A stretch of DNA of 64,000 bases, taken from CBDDEH01 sp965226865 (GTDB lineage Bacteria; Chloroflexota; Dehalococcoidia; Lucifugimonadales; JAGWBF01). Position numbers and translations under genes: made by a program. Below the pieces are notes generated by a model. The model had not been told where the DNA came from. It was given only the letters and a program-made list of their open reading frames with translations, and ran no database searches. How positions within the stretch are numbered: position 1 is the first letter of the stretch; the number at the start of each line of letters is the position of its first letter. The stretch spans positions 1,922,001 through 1,986,000 of the forward strand of contig CBDDEH010000004.1 of the NCBI GenBank assembly GCA_965226865.1. The letters run 5' to 3'. This document shows, piece by piece, positions 62,475-64,000 of this stretch.

Positions 62475-63015
62475 TTTCACCAACGGCAGCCCAAAAGAGT
62501 CTCGGGTTGAACCCACACTTGACCGCTGGCTCCACAGGGAAGAGGGGGCAGCAGTTGGTAGCCTTGGCAGGCGGAAGCAATGGAACGGCTAGCGCCTTCT
62601 GTAAGGTCCGTCCCCGTACACTTCGGTCAGGACTTAGAGATAGAGGAGGGAGTTGGAAAAGGTCGGCAAGTCGATCTCCTACTCTTCCGGGCTCTTCAGA
62701 CCAGATGACCGCTTCCTAGCCTCTGCACTTCTTGTCCCATTGAGTTTCATTGGGCTTGTTATAGGTCCTTATCCGCCCGACAGCTAAGGATTCCCTTACT
62801 CAGCCTGGCCTGAAACGTAAAAAGGGCCGCATACAGAGCCTGTCTCACAAAGCCTCCTGCCTGGTTTCGCGCTACAGGGGTCAGACCGATTCTAGCGTCT
62901 TATGCTATGACTAGGTTAGGAATGCGTCAGAGAATATATGCCAGCGGAAGCCGGCATCCAGAAATCGACGACCTTGAGGGGTCAGACTTCTGAGACTGGC
63001 TCATATATAGGCGGC
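62475..63015. other. Intergenic, nothing convincing
   Basis: Open frames lack ribosome sites. A GGGCAGCCA / TGGCTGCCC hairpin at about 63018-63048 follows the small ORF remnant on the minus strand. Confidence 0.35.
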
Positions 63016-63050
63016 TCAGGGCAGCCACCGTCTTTCCGATGGCTGCCCCT

Positions 63051-63154
63051 TTACTTCTGGAGCGTCCCGCGCCGACCAAGCCCTCTCCTGCTCCAACGGA
63101 ACATTGGGAGGGTCGCTGGCTTCTGTTTGCCGCCGGCTTGAGCTCCTCGGCCAT
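63051..63154 (-). pseudogene. Frameshifted relative of the 42-aa charged protein
   Basis: MAEELKP in one frame, then GKQKPATLPMFRW in another; compare MAEEPLKPKGRGRKPQPTTA with SLFDWAL at 57610-57738. It overlaps the end of the helicase remnant, preserving the original gene order. Confidence 0.55.
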
Positions 63155-63159
63155 GGTAC

Positions 63160-63633
63160 TGCTGCGGCTCCGGGGCCTCGGCTGTGGCCGTTCCCGTTGA
63201 CCGGGGCAGGCGCATGGCCGTTCCCGTTCCCGTTGGCGTGGTGGCCGTTCGCCAGCACCAGCTCGACCGTCGGCCCGATGCCGTTGGCGTGGTGACCATT
63301 GGTCCCGTTGCCAACCTCTACGGCCTCCGGCTCGACCTCGACGACCTTCCAGCCGTCGTCCACCAGGAACTCTTCCGAAGCGGGGCGTCCCTGGCCTGGG
63401 CGAGGACATCCTCCACCGTCTCGGCGTCGTCCTCCTCACCGCTGACGATCTTGCGGGCCAGGGCCATCATCAGGTCGTCCCCCGTCGCCGTATGCGGCCA
63501 CTCGGGCAGCTCCTCTCCGCAGCTAGCCAGCTCTGGAGCTTCTTGGCCACCAGCTTGAGCGCGTTAGTGCGCAGGGTGCCCCTGTAGGATGAGCAGATGC
63601 GCCAGGAGCGACGCCTGCCGCAAGATCTGACTT
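63160..63633 (-). pseudogene. SNF2-family helicase C-terminal remnant, copy B
   Basis: Pieces in different frames: YRGTLRTNALKLVAKKLQSW, then DDLMMALARKIVSGEEDDAE and TVEDVLAQARD, then DDGWKVVEVEPEAVEVGNG and a low-complexity NGHHANGNGNGH tail. Compared with copy A it lacks the RIEQTRPVEVAFMA segment but keeps more of the end. Catalytic core absent. At least two frame changes. Confidence 0.7.
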
Positions 63634-63727
63634 GACGATAGACAGCAATGAGATGCCTCCAGCAATCTATGCGGACGGCATAACCGTCAGGGGTTGGAGA
63701 GGGCCTCACGTGCTAATATTTATACGG

Positions 63728-63897
63728 ATGGAGACAAACAGGCGGCGGATACAGCGGAGACTGGAGCGGGAAGGTTGGTACCTGACCGACACGGCTCAAG
63801 CCATGACATCTACAGGCATCCGCGCATTAACCGTGCCACGCCACCTGATACTCTCCACAGGTATGGCCCGCACTATCGCACAGAATAGGAGGGATGC
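63728..63897 (+). pseudogene. HicA-like toxin, frameshifted
   Basis: METNRRRIQRRLEREGWYL is a HicA N-terminus. The conserved GSSHDIYRHP, with the catalytic His, is in a second frame (stop at 63886-63888), and LTVPRH followed by STGMARTIAQ, the HicA end, returns to the first. Two compensating indels would restore a normal protein of about 60 residues. Confidence 0.68.
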
Positions 63898-63898
63898 C

Positions 63899-64000
63899 AT
63901 GATTCGATATCCAGCATTGCGGACCGCGCCGAGGGAGCCTATGGCGGAGATGGCGTGCCACACGGTAGATGAGGCCCTTCTGAATGCCGAGGACGTGCTC
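63899..64000 (+). pseudogene. HicB-like antitoxin, start only, probably damaged
   Basis: ATG with AGGAGG 6 nt upstream: MIRYPALRTAP, then TVDEALLNAEDVL running off the window. HicB normally has about 20 more residues between these blocks; IADRAEGAYG in another frame fits the missing part, so an indel is likely. It follows the HicA remnant, so together they form a hicAB module. Confidence 0.6.

Noticed and set aside
62927..63439. 170-codon Arg/Gly-rich minus-strand frame
   Set aside because: A frame-shadow of the helicase remnant and the small ORF; the real translations are in the other frames.

Overview
The window reads as bacterial chromosome, most likely from an uncultured Chloroflexota lineage near Dehalococcoidia/SAR202. 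This is inferred from the gene mix: two cytosolic RdhA-like iron-sulfur proteins with no Tat signal, family III CoA-transferases, an F420-type DUF385 protein, HrcA and FtsH/HflKC, and a large monocistronic surface protein. No rRNA, tRNA or CRISPR array was found.

Region 1 (1-43.2 kb) is mostly dense, single-copy chromosomal genes. In order: glnA, a 29-aa membrane ORF and amt (nitrogen assimilation); ftsH, a 2.9-kb transposon, then hflK and a frameshifted hflC (membrane proteolysis); pyrG, a collapsed transaldolase gene and rho; a 1245-aa secreted surface protein with strong promoters and terminator; an MBL hydrolase with bioY; hrcA, dnaJ, prmA, rsmE; the der-plsY-gpsA operon; argF; a dockerin/DNRLRE secreted protein; two tandem RdhA-like genes, a ThDP enzyme, modABC and a frameshifted PPi-type phosphofructokinase; a CoA-transferase pair; a beta-propeller lipoprotein and a DUF385 oxidoreductase.

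The transposon at 5909-8801 is the best-resolved mobile unit. It has 23-bp inverted ends, an 8-bp target duplication (TTATATAT) and an IS1595-type transposase interrupted by an amber codon. Coupled to it by ATGA overlaps are a DNA methyltransferase carrying a C-terminal PD-(D/E)XK nuclease-like domain and a small unknown protein. It is a transposon carrying a probable one-protein restriction-modification system.

Region 2 (43.2-64 kb) is accessory. It holds HigBA, remnants of an exonuclease-RecQ helicase, serine recombinase, group II intron reverse transcriptase, transposase, SNF2 helicase (two copies) and HicAB, three copies of a 161-bp MITE with target duplications, a five-copy 60-75-bp intergenic repeat, a 275-bp segmental duplication, and a series of secreted or membrane proteins of unknown function, including a small-protein/metalloprotease pair.

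Several frameshifts (hflC, three in pfk, the intron reverse transcriptase) are single-base changes in or beside short G/C runs, and there is a run of 21 G. Part of the apparent gene decay may therefore be consensus error. The amber codon, the transaldolase deletion and the truncated mobile genes cannot be explained that way.
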